Source: Akkermansia muciniphila
GTDB taxonomy: Bacteria > Verrucomicrobiota > Verrucomicrobiia > Verrucomicrobiales > Akkermansiaceae
DNA: 64,000 nt
Assembly (NCBI GenBank): GCA_945874895.1
Contig: CAMCIC010000001.1
Location: 62,001-126,000 of the forward strand
Reading direction: 5' to 3'
This document shows positions 27,708-36,206 of this stretch, in pieces. Each line of letters begins with the position of its first letter. The first letter of the stretch is position 1. The notes under the pieces are model-generated. The model saw nothing but the letters and a program-made list of their open reading frames with translations, was not told the origin of the DNA and did not search any database. The translations under genes were made by a program, and so were the position numbers.

Positions 27708-28532
27708 ATGGCTTCACCCGAAAACGCCCCGGCCCGCTCGCCTTTCGCCGGCTGTTTGATCATGATGATTCTGGCCGCCGTAGCCGTATTCTTGATCTCT
27801 GTCTCCGCCTACTCGCTGTTACGACAAAACAAGGAGATCGATCAATTCACCTCAAGCGCGCCGGCAAAATTGCCGGAAATCACCATCGAAGGACGAGAGG
27901 CCACACTGAACGACCTGCACGCGCGTTTGCAACGGTTTCGCGATGCGATTGTGAGCCAAGCCAATCAGGAAGTCTCGATCGAATTGTCCGCCGACGACAT
28001 CAATCACATGCTGGCCACCATGGCTCCCTTGCGCGAGTATCGGGGCAATTTTTTCATCAAGGAAATTCGCGATGGCTTCATTCTAGCGGATCACACAAGG
28101 CCCATGAACGGCATGCCAGGTTCAGGAAAAATGCGCTATCTGAATGCCGAGATCACGCTGAAGCCCGTGCTGGCCGAAAAGACCTTGGTATTTCAGGTCG
28201 CTGACCTAAAGGTTCCGGAAAAAACCGTGCCACGCGAGTTCATCGCACAAATTCCGCCCTATCGCCTCGGAGTAGATCTTCCGCAAGATTCCGTGATGGG
28301 GCCTGTATTGCAACAATTGACCGCCATGGAGGCAAAGCCAGGCAAGCTCGAATTGCGTCGCCGGTCGGGCGATGCTCCGCCATCCTCGGTCTCCAACCAA
28401 CAAGTAGAATCCGCCTTTTTACGAATTGTCCGCGTATTGATCTGCGGGTTTTTGCTCATCGTCGGACTGGGATTGTTTTTCGCATTGCGGGCCAAAGGCA
28501 AAAAAGAACGCTCTGGGAATTCCCAAGCGTAA
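27708..28532 (+). CDS. Membrane protein with N- and C-terminal helices, unknown function
   Basis: The 274-residue protein has membrane helices at both ends (GCLIMMILAAVAVFLISVSAYSLL near residues 15-38; VLICGFLLIVGLGLFFAL near 245-262), with an extracytoplasmic middle. That middle contains SVELSADDIN-like and DLPQDSVMGPVLQQL stretches. No family recognised. ATG 27708 is preferred because it places the first helix near the N-terminus. Its downstream neighbours, a spermidine-synthase-like and a regulatory-domain methyltransferase, follow with short gaps. Confidence 0.65.
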   Translation: MASPENAPARSPFAGCLIMMILAAVAVFLISVSAYSLLRQNKEIDQFTSSAPAKLPEITIEGREATLNDLHARLQRFRDAIVSQANQEVSIELSADDINHMLATMAPLREYRGNFFIKEIRDGFILADHTRPMNGMPGSGKMRYLNAEITLKPVLAEKTLVFQVADLKVPEKTVPREFIAQIPPYRLGVDLPQDSVMGPVLQQLTAMEAKPGKLELRRRSGDAPPSSVSNQQVESAFLRIVRVLICGFLLIVGLGLFFALRAKGKKERSGNSQA

Positions 28533-28562
28533 GATTCGCATCCATTTGCTTTTCGATTTTCC

Positions 28563-29312
28563 ATGCATCTGATCGAAACCACAACGACACGTTTCCAGAG
28601 CATCGAAGTCTGGCAATCGCCCCAGCAGGTGGAATTCCGCGTTGAACAAGCCGTGCACGCCTGGTGGCACGCGCAGCATTTTCTGACGGGCTTGGCATGG
28701 GACAACATCGTTGCCTCCGCCATGCTTCATCCCGGTGAACCGCCGCGATCGATCCTGATGTTAGGCCTGGCCGGCGGCACCACGTTTCGTGCCCTGCGCC
28801 ATCTTTTGCCTGACGCTGAATTGACCGCTGTGGACATTGACGGTGAACTGATCGATCTGGCCCGTAAGCACATGCGACTGGATGAACTGCAGTGCGAGAT
28901 CCACATTGATGACGCTTACGCTTGGATCAAGCGCTGCCGCCGTCGCTTTGACGTCGTGATCGACGATGTCTACCTCGCAGGCAAAACCGACGTTTATCGC
29001 CCGGGTCATTTTGATGAAACCCTGATGATGCAGCTCAAGCGCCTGCTCCAACCTGATGGCATGCTCCTCACCAACCTCGTCCGCGGTGCTGGGCATCGCG
29101 CGCTTCAGACTCAGGTGCGTAAACTCTATCGGCGACACTTCCCTTGCGTCAAAGAGGTGCGAACACCGGAGGGTTTGAACGAGACGCTTTGCGGGGGAAA
29201 TGCTATATCCGGAACCGCTTCCTTACAGGCCTGGCATTCCTGCTTCCCCTCAGCGCGTGACCGAGCATTTTGGGAAAGAATTTCCATCCGCCGACTTCCG
29301 AACCTGTCATGA
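28563..29312 (+). CDS. Spermidine synthase-like class I methyltransferase fold protein
   Basis: A 249-residue Rossmann-fold enzyme. The AdoMet-binding motif I is SILMLGLAGGTTFRALRHLL (about 64-83), followed by the acidic ribose-binding Asp in AELTAVDIDGELIDLARKHM and motif IV FDVVIDDVYLAG. This pattern is shared by polyamine synthases and by related proteins of unknown substrate. The polyamine-synthase DxxE and gate-keeping segments are not clear, so I do not assign spermidine synthesis. Its last codon overlaps the next methyltransferase by 4 bp (ATGA), indicating coupling. Confidence 0.72.
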   Translation: MHLIETTTTRFQSIEVWQSPQQVEFRVEQAVHAWWHAQHFLTGLAWDNIVASAMLHPGEPPRSILMLGLAGGTTFRALRHLLPDAELTAVDIDGELIDLARKHMRLDELQCEIHIDDAYAWIKRCRRRFDVVIDDVYLAGKTDVYRPGHFDETLMMQLKRLLQPDGMLLTNLVRGAGHRALQTQVRKLYRRHFPCVKEVRTPEGLNETLCGGNAISGTASLQAWHSCFPSARDRAFWERISIRRLPNLS

Positions 29313-30679
29313 ATCACGCATCTGCTGCATTCTATCCAGCCATGAGTCATCCACCGGCTCATCCATCCGTGATTGCGGCCACCGCACTGTTGGGTGGAAT
29401 TCATCTGGATTCAGAAAAGACATGGAACATTTTGGAAATTGGTTGTGCCAGCGGACATCACATTCTGCCGATCGCCGAACAATACCCGCAGGCGCGGATT
29501 ACCGCCCTCGATCTCGACGCACGCGCGATCGAGGAAGCGCAAGGCTTGGCAAGATTAGCGAACCTACGAAACATCGAATTTCACTGTGCGGACCTTGCTG
29601 CCTGGGAGGCTCCCTCCCAGCATTTTGATATCATCATCGCTCACGGCGTTTTTTCTTGGGTGCCTGACTCGGTAAAAGCAGCCATGATCTCCCTCTGTGC
29701 CCAGGCGCTGAAAACGAATGGCGTGGCGATGATCAGCTACAACACCCAACCAGGATGGGCGCTGCGACAACCATTGCGGGAAATGACCATGGCATTGCAG
29801 CAACGATCCAGTCATCAGGGTTCCGCATGCTCCGCGCTAGAATGGATCGAACGCGCTCTCGATGGCAGGAACGACGCCTACGGTCATGACCTGCTGGAAA
29901 CAACGAGAGACTCCCTTGCAAAGGGTGAGGCACAGCTGAAGTTTGATGATCTCTACCCCATCAATGACGCCTTTTACTTTAGTCAATTTTTTCATATATG
30001 TCAACAAAATGGACTGACTTATGTGGGAGAAGCAGACAGCACTTTACCCCGCATTTCATTGCTGCATTCGACAGCTAAGGCGCAATTGCAATCATTGGCT
30101 GACAATCCCATCCTGATGGAGCAGATGACCGATTTTCTGACCGGGCGCAGTTTTCGCTGCAGCGTGATTTGTCGGAACGATGCCGAACGAAGGGCCGCCT
30201 CGCCGGAAGAACTCGCAGCATTGAGCATCGAGCGGCTTATGCCCATTCCCGCAACGGGCCATGATCGCACCGATGCCTTTTCCCAGGCGATCCTACGCGC
30301 CGCTCCATCGAGCATATCGATGGGCGACCTCCTTGCCTCCCTGCCTGATGTTCCAGTTCAGCAAGCCATGAAGATGACAGGCACATTGCTTTCGCTGGGC
30401 ATGATACGCCTGCGCGACAGGCCGGTTCTTCTCTCTGATGAAATGCCCAGTCACCCACGATTGAGTGTGCTAAATCTCGATCATCTAAAACGTGGCAAAC
30501 CGATCGTTGACGCCTTTCATCGATCCTGCCTCGTATCACCGAACGATCGCGAATGGTTGCTTCTGTGCAATGGTAGCGTTTCCTTTGAGCAACTCATGAA
30601 ATCATGTCGCCATGAAGACCAGATCTCAGCACTGCATGAGATGCTCGCACATATGAACGAACGTGGATTGTTTGTCTGA
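29309..30679 (+). CDS. Class I methyltransferase with regulatory domain (PKMT-like)
   Basis: A 456-residue protein with an N-terminal AdoMet-dependent methyltransferase (NILEIGCASGHHILPIAEQY near residues 40-60; ITALDLDARAIEEA; FDIIIAHGVFSWVP) and a C-terminal domain resembling the predicted methyltransferase regulatory domain of Rickettsia protein-lysine methyltransferases. That family methylates lysines on outer-membrane proteins, but the substrate here is not known. ATG 29309 overlaps the preceding stop codon. The FSWVP segment, matching 'HGVYSWVP' of this family, supports the call. Confidence 0.78.
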   Translation: MNHASAAFYPAMSHPPAHPSVIAATALLGGIHLDSEKTWNILEIGCASGHHILPIAEQYPQARITALDLDARAIEEAQGLARLANLRNIEFHCADLAAWEAPSQHFDIIIAHGVFSWVPDSVKAAMISLCAQALKTNGVAMISYNTQPGWALRQPLREMTMALQQRSSHQGSACSALEWIERALDGRNDAYGHDLLETTRDSLAKGEAQLKFDDLYPINDAFYFSQFFHICQQNGLTYVGEADSTLPRISLLHSTAKAQLQSLADNPILMEQMTDFLTGRSFRCSVICRNDAERRAASPEELAALSIERLMPIPATGHDRTDAFSQAILRAAPSSISMGDLLASLPDVPVQQAMKMTGTLLSLGMIRLRDRPVLLSDEMPSHPRLSVLNLDHLKRGKPIVDAFHRSCLVSPNDREWLLLCNGSVSFEQLMKSCRHEDQISALHEMLAHMNERGLFV

Positions 30680-30720
30680 AAAAACTCACTCTGCCCGCGC
30701 CATATGTTCTATGGCAGGCT

Positions 30721-32778
30721 TCACCATCCGGAGATGGGGCCGCCCAAATGACGTCGGAAGAAATCAACGCGTTTGCGCTGCATGTGACGCGATTCACCAA
30801 CTCCATGTTTGCCATTGGGCACCACGATCATTTCAAAATCCTTGTCCGCTTTGATCAACTCGTTCACCACCTGCATGGTAGAAGACGGATCCACATTCGT
30901 ATCCACCTCCCCCACGGTCAAGAGCAGAGATCCCGTGAGGTTTTTTGCATGGGTGACGTTGGAATTGTCGGCATAATGGGGACCCACTGGCCAGTCCATC
31001 CATTGCTCATTCCACCAGATCTTGTCCATGCGGTTATCATGGCATCCACAATCGGCAGCGGCCGCCTTGTAGAAATCACCGTGAAACAAAAGTGCGCCCA
31101 AAGCATTCTGACCGCCGGCCGAACCACCAAAGACTCCCACACGGCTCAAATCCATTTGCGGGTATTTTTTTGCCACCGACTTGATCCAAGATATGCGATC
31201 AGGAAATCCCGCGTCCTTCAGATTTTTGTAGCAAAAATGATGGAACTCCTTGCCGCGGTGTGCGGTGCCACGTCCGTCGATTTTTACTACGATAAAACCG
31301 TGAACGGCCACCTCGTGCATAGGCACGATCCACGGCCCCCAGGACTTGCTGACAAAGGCATCTTGAGGACCGGCGTAGATCGATTCCACAACAGGATACT
31401 TTTTGGATGGATCGAAATCAGGCGGAAGAATCACCATGCCGAAGATGTCAAATTTCCCCTCACGATCCTTGGCCGCAAAGGCCTCGGGCAGTTTCCACTT
31501 TGTGCGTAGCTCGCCGTCGTCGCCCTCGCTCAGGGTCTTCAACAGTTTACCATCCTCGGTGCGGCGCAGTTCATAGACCCAAGGTTTATCGATACGCGAC
31601 CAACGACAAACATAGTAGTTCCCTTGGGGCGAAAACACCGGCTGTTCGTGCTGACCAGGCGATGAAGTCAAAGGCACGACCTTACCGCTATCAAAATGAG
31701 CCATCACATAATGCTCGAAATACGGATCCTGCGATGGATAACAGCCACAAACTCTCAACAGCGCCCGGCGTTTTTGCTCCGACACACGAATCACTTTTTT
31801 CACCAGCCAATCGCCTTTCGTCAGTTGCTTTTTGACATCACCTGTTTTCCCATCGAGGAGATAAAGATGGTTCCAGCCATCTCGCTCGGAGTTCCAAAGA
31901 ATTTCATCTCCACCTTTCAGATCCCGACGGAACCCATATCCGTAGGCAAAAACAAATGTGTCGCTCTTCTCGCGAATCAGGACACGTTGTTGGCGGGTCA
32001 CAGCATTCATTTCGATAACATTCGTTTGGCCAAATCCTCGTTCGATGAAGTCATAGGTCAAGCGTTCCGAATCCTGACGCCAAGCAGCATTTTTGATCTC
32101 AAACGGATTCGCGATCAGGGTCCGATCGGCGGCAAGCGGAGCGCTGCCATCGGTGAAAAACACCCACGGCTCGGGAACAGCCATGGCATCACCGGGCTTG
32201 GCATAATCGATGGAGAAATGCTCGGGTTGCAATTGTTTCGCGGGGGAAGAACGCACATAGGGCACTTGGCGCACGGCGATGTCCTTGCATTTCCAAAGCA
32301 GAAATTTTTTCGCGTCCGGTGACCAGTAAGGATTGCCTCGAAAACGGCCCTCGGCATCATCGGCCACCAACGCGCTCTCAACCCCGGTCTGGAGGTTTTT
32401 CAACAAGACCTTGCCATCGCGCTGCGTGACCTCCCATGCACCGTCCTGCGAGCGAGCGTGCTCATGACCGAGTCGGCGCGGACCTCTCTCATCAGCAGGA
32501 GACTGGATCACGGGAATGGATTGATCGGTATCCAACTCGGCACCCGATTTCAGGTCAAAGGCTTTGGTCACTGGCTTGCCATCATCGCCCGTTACCTGAT
32601 AGATCAATTTTGTTTCATCCTCGGTCCAACCGAATGTGATCTTCGCATTGCGCACCGGAGTTTGTGAAATCCCGTAGTATCTTCCAGTGATTTTTTCGAA
32701 TTCCGCCGTGCCGCCGTGCTCGGCAAAAACAAGTGCGACGGGCATAAGCAAAAGTCCCGTAATTTTGGCAAATGACAT
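30721..32778 (-). CDS. Exported S9-family (DPP IV-like) serine peptidase
   Basis: A 685-residue exopeptidase of the dipeptidyl peptidase IV type. The signal peptide is MSFAKITGLLLMPVALVFA. An N-terminal beta-propeller follows (residues about 60-430, with NPYWSPDAKKFLLWK and RLTYDFIERG blades), then the alpha/beta-hydrolase. The catalytic Ser is about 553 in FGGSAGGQ, Asp about 626 in VGEVDTNVD, and His about 658 in PNGKHGV. It likely cleaves X-Pro dipeptides from exported or environmental peptides. Divergent from the DUF1080 gene, with a perfect palindrome between them. Confidence 0.93.
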   Translation of the reverse strand: MSFAKITGLLLMPVALVFAEHGGTAEFEKITGRYYGISQTPVRNAKITFGWTEDETKLIYQVTGDDGKPVTKAFDLKSGAELDTDQSIPVIQSPADERGPRRLGHEHARSQDGAWEVTQRDGKVLLKNLQTGVESALVADDAEGRFRGNPYWSPDAKKFLLWKCKDIAVRQVPYVRSSPAKQLQPEHFSIDYAKPGDAMAVPEPWVFFTDGSAPLAADRTLIANPFEIKNAAWRQDSERLTYDFIERGFGQTNVIEMNAVTRQQRVLIREKSDTFVFAYGYGFRRDLKGGDEILWNSERDGWNHLYLLDGKTGDVKKQLTKGDWLVKKVIRVSEQKRRALLRVCGCYPSQDPYFEHYVMAHFDSGKVVPLTSSPGQHEQPVFSPQGNYYVCRWSRIDKPWVYELRRTEDGKLLKTLSEGDDGELRTKWKLPEAFAAKDREGKFDIFGMVILPPDFDPSKKYPVVESIYAGPQDAFVSKSWGPWIVPMHEVAVHGFIVVKIDGRGTAHRGKEFHHFCYKNLKDAGFPDRISWIKSVAKKYPQMDLSRVGVFGGSAGGQNALGALLFHGDFYKAAAADCGCHDNRMDKIWWNEQWMDWPVGPHYADNSNVTHAKNLTGSLLLTVGEVDTNVDPSSTMQVVNELIKADKDFEMIVVPNGKHGVGESRHMQRKRVDFFRRHLGGPISGW

Positions 32779-32874
32779 GCGGCGAATACTGCAGAAATTT
32801 CTAAAAACTTGCAGCAAATGACTTGGACAAAAAGCGATCCCTTTTTACGCGATCCACAGAGATCATCCTAATGC

Positions 32875-32892
32875 TCCCGAGAATTCTCGGGA
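32875..32892. promoter_or_regulatory. Perfect 18-bp palindrome between divergent genes
   Basis: TCCCGAGAATTCTCGGGA is self-complementary with no loop. It lies 97 bp upstream of the S9 peptidase start and 41 bp upstream of the DUF1080 gene, a typical position for an operator shared by divergent promoters. No regulator gene is adjacent, so the binding protein is unknown. Confidence 0.45.
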
Positions 32893-32933
32893 AAATCCCT
32901 TGCGCAACGGGATCGTGCGGAGCAGATTGATGT

Positions 32934-33629
32934 ATGAAAAAAATCATATGCCTCGCGTTGGTGACCATTTGCCAAGCCGATCCAGCAACTCGCGCTTTCG
33001 TCGATGACAGTGCTCCCGGTTTTCGTGACCTCGTGGCTGGCGATTTCTGCAAAGTCAACAGCGCTGACGACACATGGACATGGCAAGGATCCACACTCTC
33101 CTGCACGGGGCAACCCGTCAGCGTGATGCGCACGACGAAGGAATACAAAAATTTCGAAATGGTCGTAGAATGGATGCACCAAAAGCCTGCGGGCAACTCG
33201 GGTGTCTTTGTATGGACGACACCGGCATCGATCGAAAAACTCACGAGCGATGGCAAGCCCGGCTTACCACATGGCATCGAGGTGCAGATTCTGGATCTCG
33301 GATATGCCACGCAGACGCAAGCCGCGGGCAAGGCGACTGACTGGTTCACCTGTCACGGCGATGTCTTTGCCGTCGGTATCAAAATGAATCATTTTCCGCC
33401 CCTGTCTCCTAATAAGAGCAGAAGCTTTCCGCGCAAAAACCTCTGCAAGGGTCACGGGGAGTGGAATCACTACTACATCCGCGCGATCAACGGAGAAGTG
33501 CGTCTGTGGGTCAATGGAGAAGAGGTTTCTGGAGGTAACGGAGTCGAAAATCCTCAAGGCTACCTCTGCCTCGAAAGCGAAGGATCTCCCATCCAATTCC
33601 GCAAACTACGCATGCGCGAGTTGCCCTGA
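32934..33629 (+). CDS. Exported DUF1080 (3-keto-disaccharide hydrolase-type) protein
   Basis: A 231-residue concanavalin-like beta-sandwich protein. The signal peptide is very short (MKKIICLALVTICQA). Domain features run from WQGSTLSCTG, through EYKNFEMVVEWMHQKPAGNSGVFVW and HGIEVQILDLGY, to HYYIRAINGEVRLWVNGEEV and PIQFRKLRMREL. Some members hydrolyse 3-keto-glycosides, but activity cannot be inferred without the active-site structure. A middle insert (HFPPLSPNKSRSFPRKN) is unusual in length. This family is greatly expanded in Verrucomicrobia and Planctomycetes. Confidence 0.9.
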   Translation: MKKIICLALVTICQADPATRAFVDDSAPGFRDLVAGDFCKVNSADDTWTWQGSTLSCTGQPVSVMRTTKEYKNFEMVVEWMHQKPAGNSGVFVWTTPASIEKLTSDGKPGLPHGIEVQILDLGYATQTQAAGKATDWFTCHGDVFAVGIKMNHFPPLSPNKSRSFPRKNLCKGHGEWNHYYIRAINGEVRLWVNGEEVSGGNGVENPQGYLCLESEGSPIQFRKLRMRELP

Positions 33630-33701
33630 GCAATACACAGCTGCCAAAAGTGACAAAGTATCATGGCACACGCAAACTACCATCCGACGGATACCACCCT
33701 C

Positions 33702-34163
33702 ATGATCTTTCATCGCATCTGCCTCGCGGGAATAACGCCTTTGATCTTGTCCCTTTTGATGACCGCATTGGCATGGGCTCATCCACTCGATGGATTCCGA
33801 AATCACAACCGCCTGATCCTGCTATCGATCGCCGAGCAAGGATCGACGAGCAAGATCGCCGCGACGATCAAAGACGCACGCAACGCCCTGAGCGAACGCG
33901 ATCTCAAAATCATCGATCTTTCAGTTCGACCGACCGACATCGAGGGACTCATACGTCTCAGTGACGAGCAGACCGCACTGCTGCGCAAGGAATATCAATG
34001 GAAAAAGGAAGAAACACGCAATGCCTACGTTCTCATAGGCAAGGATGGCGGAGAAAAAGACCGACAATACGTCACGCTGGACCTCGTCAAATGGTTCCAT
34101 CTCATCGACCAAATGCCCATGCGACGTCAAGAAATGCATAGTCGCGGCAGGGGAAGAATGTAA
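33702..34163 (+). CDS. Exported DUF4174-domain protein
   Basis: A 153-residue exported protein. The signal peptide is ICLAGITPLILSLLMTALAWA. The domain recalls DUF4174: HNRLILLSIAEQG, DLKIIDLSVR, a hydrophobic YVLIGKDGGEKDR strand with the conserved GKDGG, and the terminal LIDQMPMRRQEMHSRG motif. The function of the family is unknown; the fold may be thioredoxin-like. ATG 33702 exposes the signal peptide directly; ATG 33663 would add 13 polar residues and is less likely. Confidence 0.75.
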   Translation: MIFHRICLAGITPLILSLLMTALAWAHPLDGFRNHNRLILLSIAEQGSTSKIAATIKDARNALSERDLKIIDLSVRPTDIEGLIRLSDEQTALLRKEYQWKKEETRNAYVLIGKDGGEKDRQYVTLDLVKWFHLIDQMPMRRQEMHSRGRGRM

Positions 34164-34304
34164 AATGCTCAGGGTCTCGTTGACATGGGGGCGAACTTGA
34201 TTGCAAAAAAATTCCCTTTGAGATTGACAAGAACGAGGGATTCGCGACCATGTCGCTCGCTGTGATACCTTCACAGTCACAACTGATTCCCGATTGCCGG
34301 TAAC

Positions 34305-34379
34305 GGCGGAGTAGCCAAGTGGGAAGGCATTGGTCTGCAAAACCGACATGAATGGGTTCGACTCCCATCTCCGCCTCCA
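34305..34379 (+). tRNA. tRNA-Cys (anticodon GCA), CCA encoded
   Basis: The 7-bp acceptor stem is GGCGGAG/CTCCGCC. The anticodon loop is CTGCAAA with anticodon GCA, and the T-arm is ATGGG-TTCGACT-CCCAT. The discriminator base is U73, as expected for cysteine tRNAs, and the terminal CCA is encoded at 34377-34379. The purN start lies 47 bp downstream on the same strand. Confidence 0.95.
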
Positions 34380-34426
34380 GCAGCAAATGCTGTTGCTTGT
34401 TTCTTTGCCCTTGTTTAGTCTTGTTC

Positions 34427-35026
34427 ATGCGCAAACTTCATCTTGGTGTGTTAGGCTCAGGCTCAGGCTCGAACTACCAAGCCTTGCATGATGCCATTAC
34501 CCGCGGCGACCTCGATGCTGAAATCGTGATGGTCATGAGCGACATCCCGCAGGCCCGCATTCTCGAACGCGCGCGCGAACACGGTGCGCCTCACGCGGTG
34601 ATCGACTGCCGCGGTTTTGCCAGCAAATTCCCCTCCGAGTCGCAAGCAGAGGTCGCGCTCACGATGCAGGAAGCGAAAGTAGATCTCATTTGCCTAGCGG
34701 GTTTCATGCGATTGATCAAAAGCCCCTTGCTCGATGCTTTTCCGCAGCGCGTGATCAACATTCATCCCTCGTTGTTGCCAGCATTTCCTGGATTGAAGGC
34801 ATGGGAGCAGGCTCTCGATGCCAAGGTGGCGGAAACAGGATGCACCGTGCACTACGTCGATGAAGGCATGGACACCGGCCCTATCATTTTGCAGCATCGA
34901 GTTCCCGTATGGCCCACCGATAGCTATTCCAGCTTGCATCAGCGCATCCAGGAAGCCGAGCACCAACTCTATCCCCAAGCCATCCTTCAATTGCGCATGA
35001 AAATGGATGGGCCGTATGAGGCATGA
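34427..35026 (+). CDS. purN: Phosphoribosylglycinamide formyltransferase (10-formyl-THF dependent)
   Basis: Transfers a formyl group from 10-formyltetrahydrofolate to GAR in purine synthesis. The 199-residue length is normal. N-terminal LGVLGSGSGSNYQAL matches the phosphate-binding loop. The catalytic Asn-His-Asp set is visible in RVINIHPSLLPAFPGLKAWEQAL and TGCTVHYVDEGMDTGPII (Asp in DEGMDTG). ATG 34427 is chosen over further upstream starts, which would read through the tRNA gene. Confidence 0.96.
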   Translation: MRKLHLGVLGSGSGSNYQALHDAITRGDLDAEIVMVMSDIPQARILERAREHGAPHAVIDCRGFASKFPSESQAEVALTMQEAKVDLICLAGFMRLIKSPLLDAFPQRVINIHPSLLPAFPGLKAWEQALDAKVAETGCTVHYVDEGMDTGPIILQHRVPVWPTDSYSSLHQRIQEAEHQLYPQAILQLRMKMDGPYEA

Positions 35027-35202
35027 ACTCGGCTTGCACGGCATCTGCGAAGAATCGTGTAAGGTTTTGTCAGGGCCCACCGCATGCGAACATGATGAGC
35101 TTGCGAGGAGACCAGCACCACAAATGCACAGACATGGTGGTCGAGTTCTTTTCCCTCAAGTCGCCAGTTGCCAAACCATCGGATCTGCGCTACCCCTAGG
35201 GC

Positions 35203-35874
35203 GTGCCTGATGCCGTTTATGTGAAAAATGCCTTCGCCCGCATCGCCGATCGATATGTGATGGCAAATCATGTGATGAGCGGAGGAATGGACATCTGGTG
35301 GCGCAAGCGCGTAGCCTGGAAAATCCACTCCTGGAACGCACGAAAGATGCTGGATGTGGCCAGTGGCACCGGAGACCTTGCACTGGAAATCCAAGACGCC
35401 TGTCCGAGTTTGTCCATCCTAGCTACCGATTTCTGTGCTGAAATGCTGGCCCATGCTTCTGCGCGCGGACTGCCTCACACGATGGTGGCCGATGCCTTGA
35501 ACCTGCCCTTTATCGATGCCGATTTCGACGTTGTTACCGTGGCCTTCGGGCTGCGCAACATGGCGGACTACCCTGCTGCCTTGGGGGAAATGGCGCGGGT
35601 ATTGGAGCCTGGAGGGCGACTCGTAGTGCTGGACTTTTCCCTGCCACAAGGATGGTTGCGCGCTCCTTACCGCTGGTACCTGCACCATGTTTTGCCGAAA
35701 ATTGCGGGCTACCTCACTCAACAAAAAGATGCTTATGAGTATCTGGGAGCCTCCATCGAACAATTCCCCCAAGGGGAAGCCATGTGCCAACTCATGCGCG
35801 AAAACGGCTTTTCCCATGCCGATGTGGAACAGCTCACCTGCGGAGTGGTAAGTCTGTATGTGGCAACGAAGTGA
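35203..35874 (+). CDS. menG: Demethylmenaquinone (MenG/UbiE) methyltransferase
   Basis: C-methylates demethylmenaquinone with AdoMet to form menaquinone, the electron carrier. The 223-residue protein starts with GTG at 35203. FARIADRYVMANHVMSGG matches the UbiE/MenG signature I, DVASGTGDLALEI is the AdoMet loop, and VTVAFGLRNMADYPAALGEMARVLEPGG is signature II. The GTG start fits the family; no in-frame ATG lies nearby. Ubiquinone biosynthesis is less likely in this phylum, so menG is favoured over ubiE. Confidence 0.93.
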   Translation: MPDAVYVKNAFARIADRYVMANHVMSGGMDIWWRKRVAWKIHSWNARKMLDVASGTGDLALEIQDACPSLSILATDFCAEMLAHASARGLPHTMVADALNLPFIDADFDVVTVAFGLRNMADYPAALGEMARVLEPGGRLVVLDFSLPQGWLRAPYRWYLHHVLPKIAGYLTQQKDAYEYLGASIEQFPQGEAMCQLMRENGFSHADVEQLTCGVVSLYVATK

Positions 35875-35960
35875 CCGACGTTTTTTACGTTCTACTCGAA
35901 AAAAACGACAAAAAATGTCATGATCTCTTGCAAAGATCTGCAACCGTGGCATCTACCATC

Positions 35961-36206
35961 ATGAAACGAGTGGATCACAACGACGTCGAAAAACTCAGCC
36001 GTGGCCAAGCGACCAAGGCAAAAATCGGCAATCGTAGCATCGGTCACAGGCTAACGGAAAAGGAGCGCATCCTGTTTGAAGCGGCCAAACGACAAGGCTA
36101 CCTGAAAATCCCCCACTCAGGAGTGAGACGTAACGTCATCCGAATCTACCAACTGTGGTGCGAAGTGGAAGCTCGCACGTGCTTGATCAAGGAAGCGGGT
36201 CAATGA
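35961..36206 (+). CDS. Small basic conserved-looking protein, unknown
   Basis: The 81-residue protein is rich in Lys and Arg. It contains KIGNRSIGHRLTEKERILFE and a C-terminal helical SGVRRNVIRIYQLWCEVEAR. It looks like a nucleic-acid-binding mini-protein, but I cannot name a family. ATG 35961 is used; a GTG at 35871, overlapping the menG stop (GTGA), would add 30 residues. The last 20 bp overlap the convergent TrhO-RluA gene. Confidence 0.55.
   Translation: MKRVDHNDVEKLSRGQATKAKIGNRSIGHRLTEKERILFEAAKRQGYLKIPHSGVRRNVIRIYQLWCEVEARTCLIKEAGQ

Noticed and set aside
30699-30715. GCCATA-TGTTC-TATGGC hairpin between the convergent methyltransferase and S9 peptidase genes
   Set aside because: Short stem and no T-tract, too weak to call a terminator.
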